A DNA stretch of 64,000 nucleotides from assembly GCA_019423745.1 (NCBI GenBank), contig JAHZAV010000003.1, positions 77,755 to 141,754 of the forward strand. The letters run 5' to 3'. Of the stretch, positions 1 to 7,007 are shown one piece after another. The stretch is from Lachnospiraceae bacterium (lineage in GTDB: Bacteria; Bacillota; Clostridia; Lachnospirales; Lachnospiraceae). Each line of letters starts with the position of its first letter. Within the stretch, counting starts at the first letter, position 1. The position numbers and the translations under genes were made by a program. Under the pieces are notes generated by a model. That model saw nothing but the letters and a program-made list of their open reading frames with translations, was not told the origin of the DNA and did no database searches.

Positions 1-348
1 TCGTCCTCTTTCCAGATCCATGTAAACCCAGATAGAATTCGCATAGGCTGCTTTCTCTCCTTTTTCATCCCACATGCAAAAATTTCGATAACCATAAAGC
101 CCCTGGAATCCGGTTGCCCATGTGCCAATTCTGATTTTCTCGCCAATACGAGGATACCTCTCTATTATAACCTGCCAGGAAGACAGAACCCACGCTCTTT
201 TCTTTTCCTTGAGATAATCTACTCCCAGTCCAAGATCTTCAGACTGAAAAATACTGCCATCTTGAAAATAATTTATAATCGATGGAAGCGTTATCGTTTC
301 ATGATGGTCTACTTCACTAAATCTTACTCTACTTTCATATGTATACAT
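1..348 (-). CDS. Acyl-ACP thioesterase, N-terminal part (runs off window)
   Basis: The first 116 residues are visible; the gene continues past base 1. The protein starts with a hot-dog fold typical of bacterial FatA-like acyl-ACP thioesterases: an RFSEVD segment near residue 9, a helix with YFQDGSIFQSEDLG, then the strand AWVLSSWQV and the IERYPRIGE turn. Such enzymes release free fatty acids from acyl carrier protein in the cytosol. The ATG lies 2 bases after the stop of the upstream CDF transporter gene, and the GGAGAGGAAGG ribosome site is formed by that gene's last codons, so the two are translationally coupled. Assignment rests on family resemblance; chain-length specificity cannot be read. 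Confidence 0.82.
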   Translation of the reverse strand, partial: MYTYESRVRFSEVDHHETITLPSIINYFQDGSIFQSEDLGLGVDYLKEKKRAWVLSSWQVIIERYPRIGEKIRIGTWATGFQGLYGYRNFCMWDEKGEKAAYANSIWVYMDLERGR

Positions 349-350
349 CT

Positions 351-1538
351 TTAGCCTTCCTCTCCCTGTGCTACATAACTTTGTTCTACTGTAATCACGC
401 ACTGATACCTGGAATCCTGTTGTGAAAGACTGCTTCTCACCTGACGCTCCAACTGTTTTTGCTCTTCTTTGGAATAGGTAAATGGCACAACCATATCAAA
501 AATAAGATTGATTCTCTCCTTGCCTTCTACTACACGAAAGTCATGGGTCGTTACCTCCGGGTCTATCTCTTTTATACTATCTTCTACCATTTTTTTGATT
601 TCCAGTATTCTTTCGTTCTTTGTCTCTACAGGATCCATATGTATAACAAGAAAAACACCAATTTGCTGAATAGCATCCCTTTCAATTCTATCAATAATCT
701 CATGAGATTCTTCAATATCTACATCATTAGGAACTTCCGCATGTATGGAAGCCATATTGCGACCAGGTCCGTAATTATGAACGATCAGATCGTGACTTCC
801 AACGATTCCATCATAACTCTCCACAAAGCTGCTGATTTTCTCATAATCTGCCGGAGAAGTTGGCTCTCCCAGCAGTGGCTTTAATGTGTCTTTTGCAATT
901 CCGATACCTGCCCATATAACTACCAATGATACACAAACACCAATAACTCCGTCAATATTTATTCCTGTAAAAAAGAAAAATAATAATGAAATCACTGTCG
1001 CAGAAGTTGTTATCACATCACCTATTGCATCTGCTGCTGTTGCCAGCATAACTTTTGAATCAATTTTTTTCCCTAACCTGCGATTAAAAATACTCATCCA
1101 TAATTTCACGCCAATAGATAAAAACAAAATAAGAACTGATATCATATGGAATTCCAGTTTTTGAGGATTCCATATTCGGGCAAATGCATCCTTAAAAAAA
1201 GTAAGTCCTACTTCAATAACAAGGAAAGAAACAACGAGTGCTGTAATATACTCCATTCTTCCATGGCCAAAAGGATGCTCTTTATCAGCCGGCTTGCCTG
1301 CCATCTTCACACCTACCAGACTAATAATAGAAGAAGCTGCATCAGATAGATTATTAAATGCGTCTGCCGTAACTGAAATACTATGTATGGCGATTCCAAT
1401 GGCTGCTTTCACAACAAAAAGGAGGGCATTACAAATAATGCCCACAATCCCCGCCAACGTACCATACTGTGTCCGCACAGATAACTCTTCTGTTTTCTGG
1501 TAATCCTTTATAAAATGTCTGACTAAAAATTCTGTCAT
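351..1538 (-). CDS. Cation diffusion facilitator (CDF) family metal transporter
   Basis: This is a 395-residue inner-membrane divalent cation exporter. A run of hydrophobic segments covers roughly residues 27-220. The second carries the metal-site pattern HSISVTADAFNNLSDAAS (Asp near 59 and 66), and a DAIGD motif follows near residue 170. The cytosolic C-terminal third is the ferredoxin-like dimerisation domain seen in CDF proteins. TM2 has Asn where many zinc CDFs have His, which could mean manganese or iron rather than zinc, but this is inference. The GGAGG ribosome site lies 26 bases after spoIIR, so it is probably expressed by read-through from spoIIR and followed by the thioesterase. Confidence 0.9.
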   Translation of the reverse strand: MTEFLVRHFIKDYQKTEELSVRTQYGTLAGIVGIICNALLFVVKAAIGIAIHSISVTADAFNNLSDAASSIISLVGVKMAGKPADKEHPFGHGRMEYITALVVSFLVIEVGLTFFKDAFARIWNPQKLEFHMISVLILFLSIGVKLWMSIFNRRLGKKIDSKVMLATAADAIGDVITTSATVISLLFFFFTGINIDGVIGVCVSLVVIWAGIGIAKDTLKPLLGEPTSPADYEKISSFVESYDGIVGSHDLIVHNYGPGRNMASIHAEVPNDVDIEESHEIIDRIERDAIQQIGVFLVIHMDPVETKNERILEIKKMVEDSIKEIDPEVTTHDFRVVEGKERINLIFDMVVPFTYSKEEQKQLERQVRSSLSQQDSRYQCVITVEQSYVAQGEEG

Positions 1539-1564
1539 AGATTCTCTGCCTCCACCTTATCTGA

Positions 1565-2221
1565 TTATTTCCCGGATGTATCCTCTCCAAAGAAAAACCA
1601 TTTTATCTTAAAGTCTGAAAATGCCGTAACCATATCATATGCATCTTCACTTAACACATGTCCCATCTGTTCCTTCCCCTCTTCCGGAACTACACAGTGT
1701 ACAGCATCCGTAAAACATAGATTAGGATACAGACAGCACCACCAATTATGTCCCTGCCCACTTCCGATCTTTACCCGAAGTGCAGTGTATTCTCCCGCCG
1801 GAAAGGTCACATCTCCGTAGTTTTTCTCCGGAAAATAATCTTTCACAACCTCTGCACTAACCTCATCTTCACAGCCTTCTGACTGAAGAACCTCTTGAGC
1901 AATATCTTCCATCTTTTCAAGATGCTGTTCTGCCCACTCCACTGTTCCTTCTAAATCAGATGTCTCTGGCATATTTTGTTTCATATAGGAAAGAAGTTCT
2001 TCTTTTACATCTATTTTCAGTTGCTGATCCCTGTCTGAGTCACTGTCAGCCAATACATGAAAACGAAGCACCTGATCTGCCAGCTCTTTCTGTGCTTCCT
2101 TTGCTCTTGCCTCAACCAGCATTCCTCTTTGCCAAACCAAAAGACCGGTAATTACTGCTGCCGCCACCAATGCTGTCACCAAACAAAAGACTTGTCTTTT
2201 CCTGTAATTTTGTATTTCCAT
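1565..2221 (-). CDS. spoIIR: Stage II sporulation protein R (SpoIIR)
   Basis: SpoIIR is the forespore-made signal that triggers SpoIIGA to process pro-sigma-E in the mother cell. The 218-residue protein has a single N-terminal membrane/signal segment (about residues 12-29) and then the family hallmark LRFHVLADSDSDRDQQLK near residue 53, followed by the KIDVKEELL segment. Length fits the family. The ATG is preceded by AGGAGG at a 10-base distance. A strong sigma-F-like promoter and an RBS-masking inverted repeat lie just upstream (see separate entries), which matches the known sigma-F dependence of spoIIR. The CDF transporter gene follows 26 bases downstream. Confidence 0.93.
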   Translation of the reverse strand: MEIQNYRKRQVFCLVTALVAAAVITGLLVWQRGMLVEARAKEAQKELADQVLRFHVLADSDSDRDQQLKIDVKEELLSYMKQNMPETSDLEGTVEWAEQHLEKMEDIAQEVLQSEGCEDEVSAEVVKDYFPEKNYGDVTFPAGEYTALRVKIGSGQGHNWWCCLYPNLCFTDAVHCVVPEEGKEQMGHVLSEDAYDMVTAFSDFKIKWFFFGEDTSGK

Positions 2222-2232
2222 ACAATATGTAC

Positions 2233-2270
2233 CTCCTGATCACTTCTTACATTTTTAAATCTATCAGGAG
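2233..2270 (-). other. Inverted repeat masking the spoIIR ribosome site
   Basis: Arms CTCCTGAT (2233-2240) and ATCAGGAG (2263-2270) are perfect complements separated by 22 bases. In a minus-strand transcript the downstream arm contains AGGAG of the spoIIR ribosome site. The upstream arm overlaps the -10 box of the predicted sigma-F promoter, so RNA started there would lack it. Only read-through RNA from the upstream sipL-ispE-gntR genes could form the hairpin. Confidence 0.6.
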
Positions 2271-2297
2271 TTTTGCCTCACCTTTTCCACTTTATAC
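2268..2297 (-). promoter_or_regulatory. Predicted sigma-F promoter of spoIIR
   Basis: On the minus strand the -35 element GTATA (2293-2297) is followed after 15 bases by GGCAAAACTC (2268-2277). This fits the forespore sigma-F consensus recalled as GYWTA, 15-16 bases, GGNRANANTN at every constrained position. Predicted start is about base 2261, giving a roughly 40-base leader. Confidence 0.7.
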
Positions 2298-2318
2298 AAA
2301 ACTCTGTGGAACTGACAA

Positions 2319-2996
2319 TTATTTTTTTGTTCGGATCGTATCAATCACTGCCTCAACCTGGTTGTCCACATGCTGGCATACTACTTTTGCCGCCTTATCT
2401 TTTTGTCCTGTTTCAATTGTATGGATAATTTCTTCATGTTCATCAATCAGCTGCTGATGAAAATCCGAACGTTTTAGATATTCTACCCGATAACGATACA
2501 TCTGTTCACCAAGATTGCTGAGTAGCTGAATCAACTTCTGGTTATCGGTTGCCAGATAGATGACATCATGAAACTTGACATCCGCTTCTGCAATCTTTGT
2601 AATATCCCCACTCTTTAAAGTGGAACAAAAATACTCTGCCGCATCTTTCAGCTCCTGTATCTTGTCTGCACTGATTTTATCACATGCGAGACGCACAGCC
2701 AGCTCCTCCAGAGCCCGCCTTACCTCCAATACATCCCTTAAACTTTTCTCCGTAATCTCTGCTACTTCTGCACCTTTTCTCGGTATCATTAATACAAGAC
2801 CTTCCAGCTCAAGTTTACGGATTGCCTCCCGAATAGGAGTCCTGCTAACCCCCAGCTTATTTGCCAGCTGTATTTCCATCAGTCTTTCTCCCGGCTTAAG
2901 TTCTCCACGCAAAATAGCCTGGCGCAAAGTATTAAAAACCACATCCCTAAGTGGAAGATATTCATTCATGCTGACTTCAAAATTCGGTTCCTTCAT
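2319..2996 (-). CDS. GntR/FadR-type transcriptional regulator (FCD domain)
   Basis: This 225-residue regulator has an N-terminal winged helix (about residues 8-75, with LGVSRTPIREAIRKLELEGL as the recognition region) and an all-helical FCD ligand-binding domain (about 85-215). The metal/ligand-type residues include DVKFHDVIY and the final HVDNQVEAV helix. FCD regulators usually respond to carboxylates or sugar acids; the effector cannot be deduced. The ATG directly abuts the ispE stop (TAA then ATG), and the AGGAGGAAA site is made by the last ispE codons. It is therefore cotranscribed with ispE, an arrangement often seen in clostridia though its purpose is unclear. Confidence 0.88.
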   Translation of the reverse strand: MKEPNFEVSMNEYLPLRDVVFNTLRQAILRGELKPGERLMEIQLANKLGVSRTPIREAIRKLELEGLVLMIPRKGAEVAEITEKSLRDVLEVRRALEELAVRLACDKISADKIQELKDAAEYFCSTLKSGDITKIAEADVKFHDVIYLATDNQKLIQLLSNLGEQMYRYRVEYLKRSDFHQQLIDEHEEIIHTIETGQKDKAAKVVCQHVDNQVEAVIDTIRTKK

Positions 2997-3872
2997 TTAT
3001 TTCCTCCTTACATTGTGCACATTCGTCACATAAGCCTGCTTCACCAGACCGGTATTTCTTAATCTTTCTGCAGCAGCTTTTGCTGTGCTCCTGCTCTCAT
3101 AAATTCCGAATACGGTAGGGCCGCTGCCACTCATCATAGCATTCATAGCCCCTGCCTGCTTCATTGTATCTTTAATTTGATTAAGAACAGGATAGTCTTT
3201 CAGCATTACCTGCTCCAGCACATTCCCCATACTACCTGCTATCTTTTCCAAATTTCCTTCATTCAGGCCTGCAAGTATACCATCAATATCTGGATGCCAG
3301 AGGATTCCTTCCTCATCTATTTTTTCATATACTGTTTTCGTAGAGGCAGATAATGGCGGTTTTGCAATAAGTACATAGCATTTGGGCATAGCCGGAAGCG
3401 GTGTCAGAATTTCTCCAATCCCTTCTGCCAGAACCGTTCCCCTCATAATGCAATAGGGAACATCCGCTCCCAGCGTTACTCCTCTATTCTTCAGCTCTTC
3501 TTCAGAAAGCCCCAGAGAAAACATGCGGTTCATACCAAAAAGCACCGCAGCGGCATTAGAGCTCCCTCCTGCCATACCTGCTGCCACTGGGATATGTTTT
3601 TCCAAAGTTATGCGTATCCCTTCCTGAATTCCAAATTCCCGAATCATAAGATCTGCCGCTTTATAAGCAATATTATTTTCATTGACTGGTAAAAATCCAA
3701 GATTGGTGCAAATTTCTATCCCAGGCTCCCGTGTCTTTTCCAACGTAACTTTATCATACAGATAAACTGTCTGCATTACCATACGCACATCATGATATCC
3801 ATTTTCTCTACGGCCAAGAATATCCAGCCCCAGATTAATCTTTCCAAGTGCTTTTAACTCTAATTTATCCAT
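2997..3872 (-). CDS. ispE: 4-diphosphocytidyl-2-C-methyl-D-erythritol kinase (IspE)
   Basis: IspE is a cytosolic GHMP-family kinase that phosphorylates CDP-methylerythritol in the non-mevalonate isoprenoid pathway. The 291-residue protein opens with ALGKINLGLDILGRRENGYH. It carries the ATP-binding glycine loop PVAAGMAGGSSNAAAVL near residues 91-107 and the C-terminal motif MSGSGPTVFGIY near 247-258. All three GHMP motifs are intact and the length is normal. An AAGGAGAAAACA site precedes the ATG. It lies 32 bases downstream of the SipL-like gene and overlaps the GntR ribosome site, so the three form one unit. Confidence 0.95.
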   Translation of the reverse strand: MDKLELKALGKINLGLDILGRRENGYHDVRMVMQTVYLYDKVTLEKTREPGIEICTNLGFLPVNENNIAYKAADLMIREFGIQEGIRITLEKHIPVAAGMAGGSSNAAAVLFGMNRMFSLGLSEEELKNRGVTLGADVPYCIMRGTVLAEGIGEILTPLPAMPKCYVLIAKPPLSASTKTVYEKIDEEGILWHPDIDGILAGLNEGNLEKIAGSMGNVLEQVMLKDYPVLNQIKDTMKQAGAMNAMMSGSGPTVFGIYESRSTAKAAAERLRNTGLVKQAYVTNVHNVRRK

Positions 3873-3904
3873 TGTTTTCTCCTTGTATCTTGTATACAGT
3901 GTCC

Positions 3905-5464
3905 TTATAGTATACTCATATTCTCTTTAAAAATCAATATACGATCTCCTGCTTTTAGCGTCCTTCCTTCCATCTCATTAACCTTCTGTATTCCTTCTTC
4001 TGTCGTATGATATCGCTTCGCAAGATTCCATAGATCATCTCCCTCTTTGACAATATATCCTATAATTCCAGGTGCATTTTGTACCTCTTTTTCGTCCAGC
4101 TCCTTTTCTTCTATCTTCTCGATATTTTCTACATTAACAGCTGCGCGAAGAAGAATATGAAAACCAAGCGCCGCCTTAACTTCCGCTTCACCGCCTCCTA
4201 AAAGGCTGACATTTAACTGCTCCACTGTTCCGCTGATATCGTAATGCATATTATCCTGAATTTCAGGACATTCGATTGTATGAGAATAAGGAACCATTCC
4301 CTGCCATACGTCGAATGGAATTTCATCATCCGCCCTGATGTAAAGCATACCTATATGAATAACCCCTTCTACTTGAATACCCTCCGGAACAATTTTTGTA
4401 TATTCAATCTGGAGGCGTCCACTGCAGTGACAGATTTGGAGCATTCCATCCTTCAGTTCAGGAAGATTCAGCTGCTCTGATGCTTTGCATCTGGAATGGT
4501 TCTGCATAACCAGCCTTTCCAGCATCTTTTCCTGACGAACAGGAACAAGCTCCTTTCTCAAGGAATAGAGATCATCCAGAATTTCTGTCTTCTCTTCCTC
4601 ATACACACTGCACCGCACTTCCAGAGAGGCTTCCAAACCAAAAATCCTCATTTCTCCATCCTCATCCATTCGAATATCTATATTTTCATCTGTAAGAGAT
4701 GCTTGTATGTCATGATACATCGTATCTTCTGCTCCAAAACATTCCAGTTTCCCCTCAAAAGGAATATTTTGTTCTACCCACTCCATCTTCTGATCCTGGG
4801 ATTCATAAAGGCAAAACATCTGTATTTCTCCTCTGACCAGCAATTCGTCTGTACCAAGTCGGGTATCCAGTTTCCGCAAGTCCGCTTCCCCATAGAGAAG
4901 CGTACCTATATTCTCTTTTACAGCTGGAATCTTCATCTCTTCCTTAATTCGATATATATCCTTTTTCATAGCATGCAATTTCAATATTTCTTCTGTCCTG
5001 AAACGTTTATAGACAGATTCTGATGTTTCGATATCCGTAGTCAGAATTTCTTCATTTTCCCCTTCCGAACCTACCTCCAGATCAACTGCTGCCCGGATAT
5101 TCAGTTTTCTGGAATGTATTACCGTCACATTAAGTTCTGCCGTAGAAGATCTGATATACAGTTTTCCCACAGGTTCCTCTTCCATATACACCATTTCTTC
5201 AAAAGCAATCTTTCCCTGAAGTGCAGATACTTTTTGTATCTCATTTTCTGTTTCGTACAAAATCTGATACTGGATTTTTCCGGTAATCCTGGCATAGTTT
5301 TCTGTCATCTTAATATCTTCTATCCGCACACGTCCCGTTGACAAAATGACTTTCGCCACATCTTCCCTGACATCCGGCACATTAACATCTTCATCTGCAT
5401 AGAACTGATCTGTCACTTTTTTCCCTGTCTGTATACAATGAACTGCCTTTCTGACTTCTTCCAC
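3905..5464 (-). CDS. sipL: SipL-like SPOCS (DUF3794) and LysM spore-coat morphogenesis protein
   Basis: The protein has 519 residues. Repeated SPOCS/DUF3794 domains fill most of the chain, recognisable by strings such as VNVPDVREDVAKVILSTGRV near residue 26 and repeated hydrophobic beta-strand patterns around 170-260 and 330-430. The C-terminus is a LysM fold (about 468-513; YIVKEGDDLWNLAKRYHTT). This matches SipL of Clostridioides difficile, which links the SpoIVA coat basement layer to the forespore. The start codon is GTG, chosen because AGGAGG sits 8 bases upstream. It follows the PrcB-like lipoprotein gene by 18 bases. The SPOCS+LysM pairing is clear; true orthology to SipL is inferred. 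Confidence 0.8.
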   Translation of the reverse strand: MEEVRKAVHCIQTGKKVTDQFYADEDVNVPDVREDVAKVILSTGRVRIEDIKMTENYARITGKIQYQILYETENEIQKVSALQGKIAFEEMVYMEEEPVGKLYIRSSTAELNVTVIHSRKLNIRAAVDLEVGSEGENEEILTTDIETSESVYKRFRTEEILKLHAMKKDIYRIKEEMKIPAVKENIGTLLYGEADLRKLDTRLGTDELLVRGEIQMFCLYESQDQKMEWVEQNIPFEGKLECFGAEDTMYHDIQASLTDENIDIRMDEDGEMRIFGLEASLEVRCSVYEEEKTEILDDLYSLRKELVPVRQEKMLERLVMQNHSRCKASEQLNLPELKDGMLQICHCSGRLQIEYTKIVPEGIQVEGVIHIGMLYIRADDEIPFDVWQGMVPYSHTIECPEIQDNMHYDISGTVEQLNVSLLGGGEAEVKAALGFHILLRAAVNVENIEKIEEKELDEKEVQNAPGIIGYIVKEGDDLWNLAKRYHTTEEGIQKVNEMEGRTLKAGDRILIFKENMSIL

Positions 5465-5482
5465 TTTTATTTCCTCCTCTTC

Positions 5483-5908
5483 CTATCCTTCAAATCGGAT
5501 CTTTTTTTCATAAAACGGCATCTTTACAACTACATAAGGGTACGTCTTTTTCTTTATAGCATCTGCCTCTGATTCCGGTCCCTTTAAGCTAGTCTGTATG
5601 TAAATCGTATGTTTTGTCTCATAAAGCTCATTAACCACCGCCTGGTAGCCATCTGTATCTTTTTCCCCATATCCTCTGACAATATAAAGCATTCCCTGAT
5701 CTCCATATGAAATCTTCATAGGGGTATCTTTTTGCTCTTCTATCTGCTTTTTGAGTTCCTCTGGCAGTTCTTCTGGTTTTACCACCGTATACTCCAGGTC
5801 GCCGATCTTTTCTTTATCCTCCTTTACCACACTGCATCCATCTAAAAACAAAATAAACAGCAGAAGGACGGTGAAGATTATGCCACACTGCTTCCTTTGT
5901 CCTTTCAT
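5483..5908 (-). CDS. PrcB-domain lipoprotein
   Basis: This is a 141-residue predicted lipoprotein. Basic N-terminus, hydrophobic core (residues 9-21) and lipobox LDGC with the lipidated Cys at 25 are visible. The remaining part (about 55-139) resembles the PrcB C-terminal domain: GMLYIVRGYGEKDTDGYQ, then TSLKGPES and YPYVVVKMP. PrcB-domain proteins are known as accessory subunits of a surface protease in Treponema, but the role in clostridia is unknown. The ATG has no obvious ribosome site. A ten-codon leader ORF with a good SD ends three bases before it (separate entry). It precedes the SipL-like gene, suggesting an envelope or spore-related role. Confidence 0.72.
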   Translation of the reverse strand: MKGQRKQCGIIFTVLLLFILFLDGCSVVKEDKEKIGDLEYTVVKPEELPEELKKQIEEQKDTPMKISYGDQGMLYIVRGYGEKDTDGYQAVVNELYETKHTIYIQTSLKGPESEADAIKKKTYPYVVVKMPFYEKKIRFEG

Positions 5909-5911
5909 ACA

Positions 5912-5944
5912 CTATACCATGTAGTTATTTCTCTTTATCATCAT
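5912..5944 (-). CDS. Ten-codon leader ORF ahead of the PrcB-domain gene
   Basis: ATG ATG ATA AAG ... TAG encodes MMIKRNNYMV. It is preceded by AAAGGGGTGG at 5-8 bases and stops three bases before the ATG of the lipoprotein gene, which itself lacks a visible ribosome site. The geometry suggests translational coupling by reinitiation. Such a short peptide gives no coding statistics, so this rests on position alone. Confidence 0.4.
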   Translation of the reverse strand: MMIKRNNYMV

Positions 5945-5975
5945 ACACGCCACCCCTTTGAAAAATGACAGTTTT

Positions 5976-5995
5976 GTGGTAAGATGTGGTAAGAT
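5976..5995 (+). repeat. Tandem 10-bp repeat in the prcB-plsC divergent region
   Basis: GTGGTAAGAT occurs twice head to tail. Each copy holds a TAAGAT, a plausible -10 box for plsC with a poor -35 (ATGACA, 19 bases upstream of the second copy). It may be a regulator site at one helical turn; no regulator can be named. Confidence 0.35.
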
Positions 5996-6039
5996 GTGTG
6001 AAAAATATCTGAAAATAAAAAAAGAGAGGCTGCAGCAAT

Positions 6040-6774
6040 ATGATAAGATTTATTTGCATCGTAATTATCCTGTTCCTGTATCTGATTATCGGCATTCCCG
6101 TTCTTCTCATAGAAAACGTAATTGGACTTGTCAGTAAAAAGGCAAAAGATTACTCCTGCCTTCGTCTTGTCCAGTGGACATTCCGTCTCATGCTGAAAAT
6201 TGCAGGAGTAAGCGTTACAGTAATCGGAGAAGAAAACATTCCGGATGAGCCAGTCCTTTATATAGGAAATCACAGAAGCTATTTCGATATTCTGCTGACT
6301 TATTCCAGATGCCGCCGACTTACAGGATACATTGCCAAAAAAGAAATGCTCCGTTATCCTCTTCTTCGGGATTGGATGAAAAACCTTTATTGTCTCTTTC
6401 TGGACAGAAGCACTCCAAAAGAGGGCCTGAAAACAATTCTGACTGCCATTGAGTACATCAGAAACGGAATTTCCATCTGCATTTTCCCGGAAGGGACAAG
6501 AAACACCGGAGAAGAACTCTCCATGCTTCCATTTAAAGACGGAGCTCTGAAAATTGCAGAAAAAACGGGGTGCCCTATCATTCCTATGTCCATGAACAAT
6601 ACACAGGCTATTTTCGAAAAGCATATCCCCTTTGTCAGAAAAACCCATGTTGTTCTGGAATATGGTACGCCAATTTATCCTGACAAACTAGATAAAGAAA
6701 CCAAACGCCATCTTGGTACGTATTGTCAGAATATCATCCAGGAAACCATCGTGAAAAATCAATCACTTGTATAG
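6040..6774 (+). CDS. plsC: 1-acyl-sn-glycerol-3-phosphate acyltransferase (PlsC family)
   Basis: The 244-residue membrane-associated acyltransferase converts lysophosphatidic acid to phosphatidic acid in phospholipid synthesis. An N-terminal membrane helix (residues 3-24) is followed by the catalytic H-x4-D motif NHRSYFD (His78, Asp83) and the acceptor motif FPEGTRN (149-155). Both are intact and the length is typical. The AGAGAGG site lies about 11 bases before the ATG. It stands alone on the plus strand, divergent from the PrcB-domain lipoprotein gene and 233 bases before pncB. Confidence 0.92.
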   Translation: MIRFICIVIILFLYLIIGIPVLLIENVIGLVSKKAKDYSCLRLVQWTFRLMLKIAGVSVTVIGEENIPDEPVLYIGNHRSYFDILLTYSRCRRLTGYIAKKEMLRYPLLRDWMKNLYCLFLDRSTPKEGLKTILTAIEYIRNGISICIFPEGTRNTGEELSMLPFKDGALKIAEKTGCPIIPMSMNNTQAIFEKHIPFVRKTHVVLEYGTPIYPDKLDKETKRHLGTYCQNIIQETIVKNQSLV

Positions 6775-6789
6775 TTTTTTTACATTCTT

Positions 6790-6819
6790 TTTACAACTGT
6801 AAAAAAAACATGGTATAAT
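6790..6819 (+). promoter_or_regulatory. Extended -10 promoter of pncB-ddl-murF
   Basis: TTTACA (6790-6795) and TATAAT (6814-6819) are 18 bases apart, and TGG directly before the -10 makes it an extended -10 element. A small palindrome CCACAACGTGG (6822-6832) sits at the expected transcription start and could be an operator. Confidence 0.7.
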
Positions 6820-6829
6820 AGCCACAACG

Positions 6830-6885
6830 TGGTTATTGTACCTTCTATAAAGCGGTTGAAAAGATACCGCTTAAACAATAAACCA
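6830..6885 (+). promoter_or_regulatory. Structured 5' leader of pncB (candidate cis-regulatory RNA)
   Basis: Two nested stems can form. The outer one pairs TGGTTATTGT (6830-6839) with ACAATAAACCA (6875-6885, one bulged A). The inner one pairs AAGCGGT (6850-6856) with ACCGCTT (6866-6872). The leader from promoter to ATG is about 180 bases, far longer than needed. It does not match a riboswitch class I recognise, and no terminator or SD-masking arm is evident. Confidence 0.4.
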
Positions 6886-7007
6886 TGCAGAAACACAGAC
6901 AGATACGATGAAGGAATTGCTCTTTCACTGTACAATCCATTTGAAACACCATGACTGTATCGACAGACATGTGATAAGAAGTTACAAAAAGGAGTTAAAA
7001 AAGAACC

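Noticed and set aside
5941..6648. A 235-codon open frame on the minus strand
   Set aside because: It is antisense to plsC, whose catalytic motifs are intact; the antisense translation has no family likeness.
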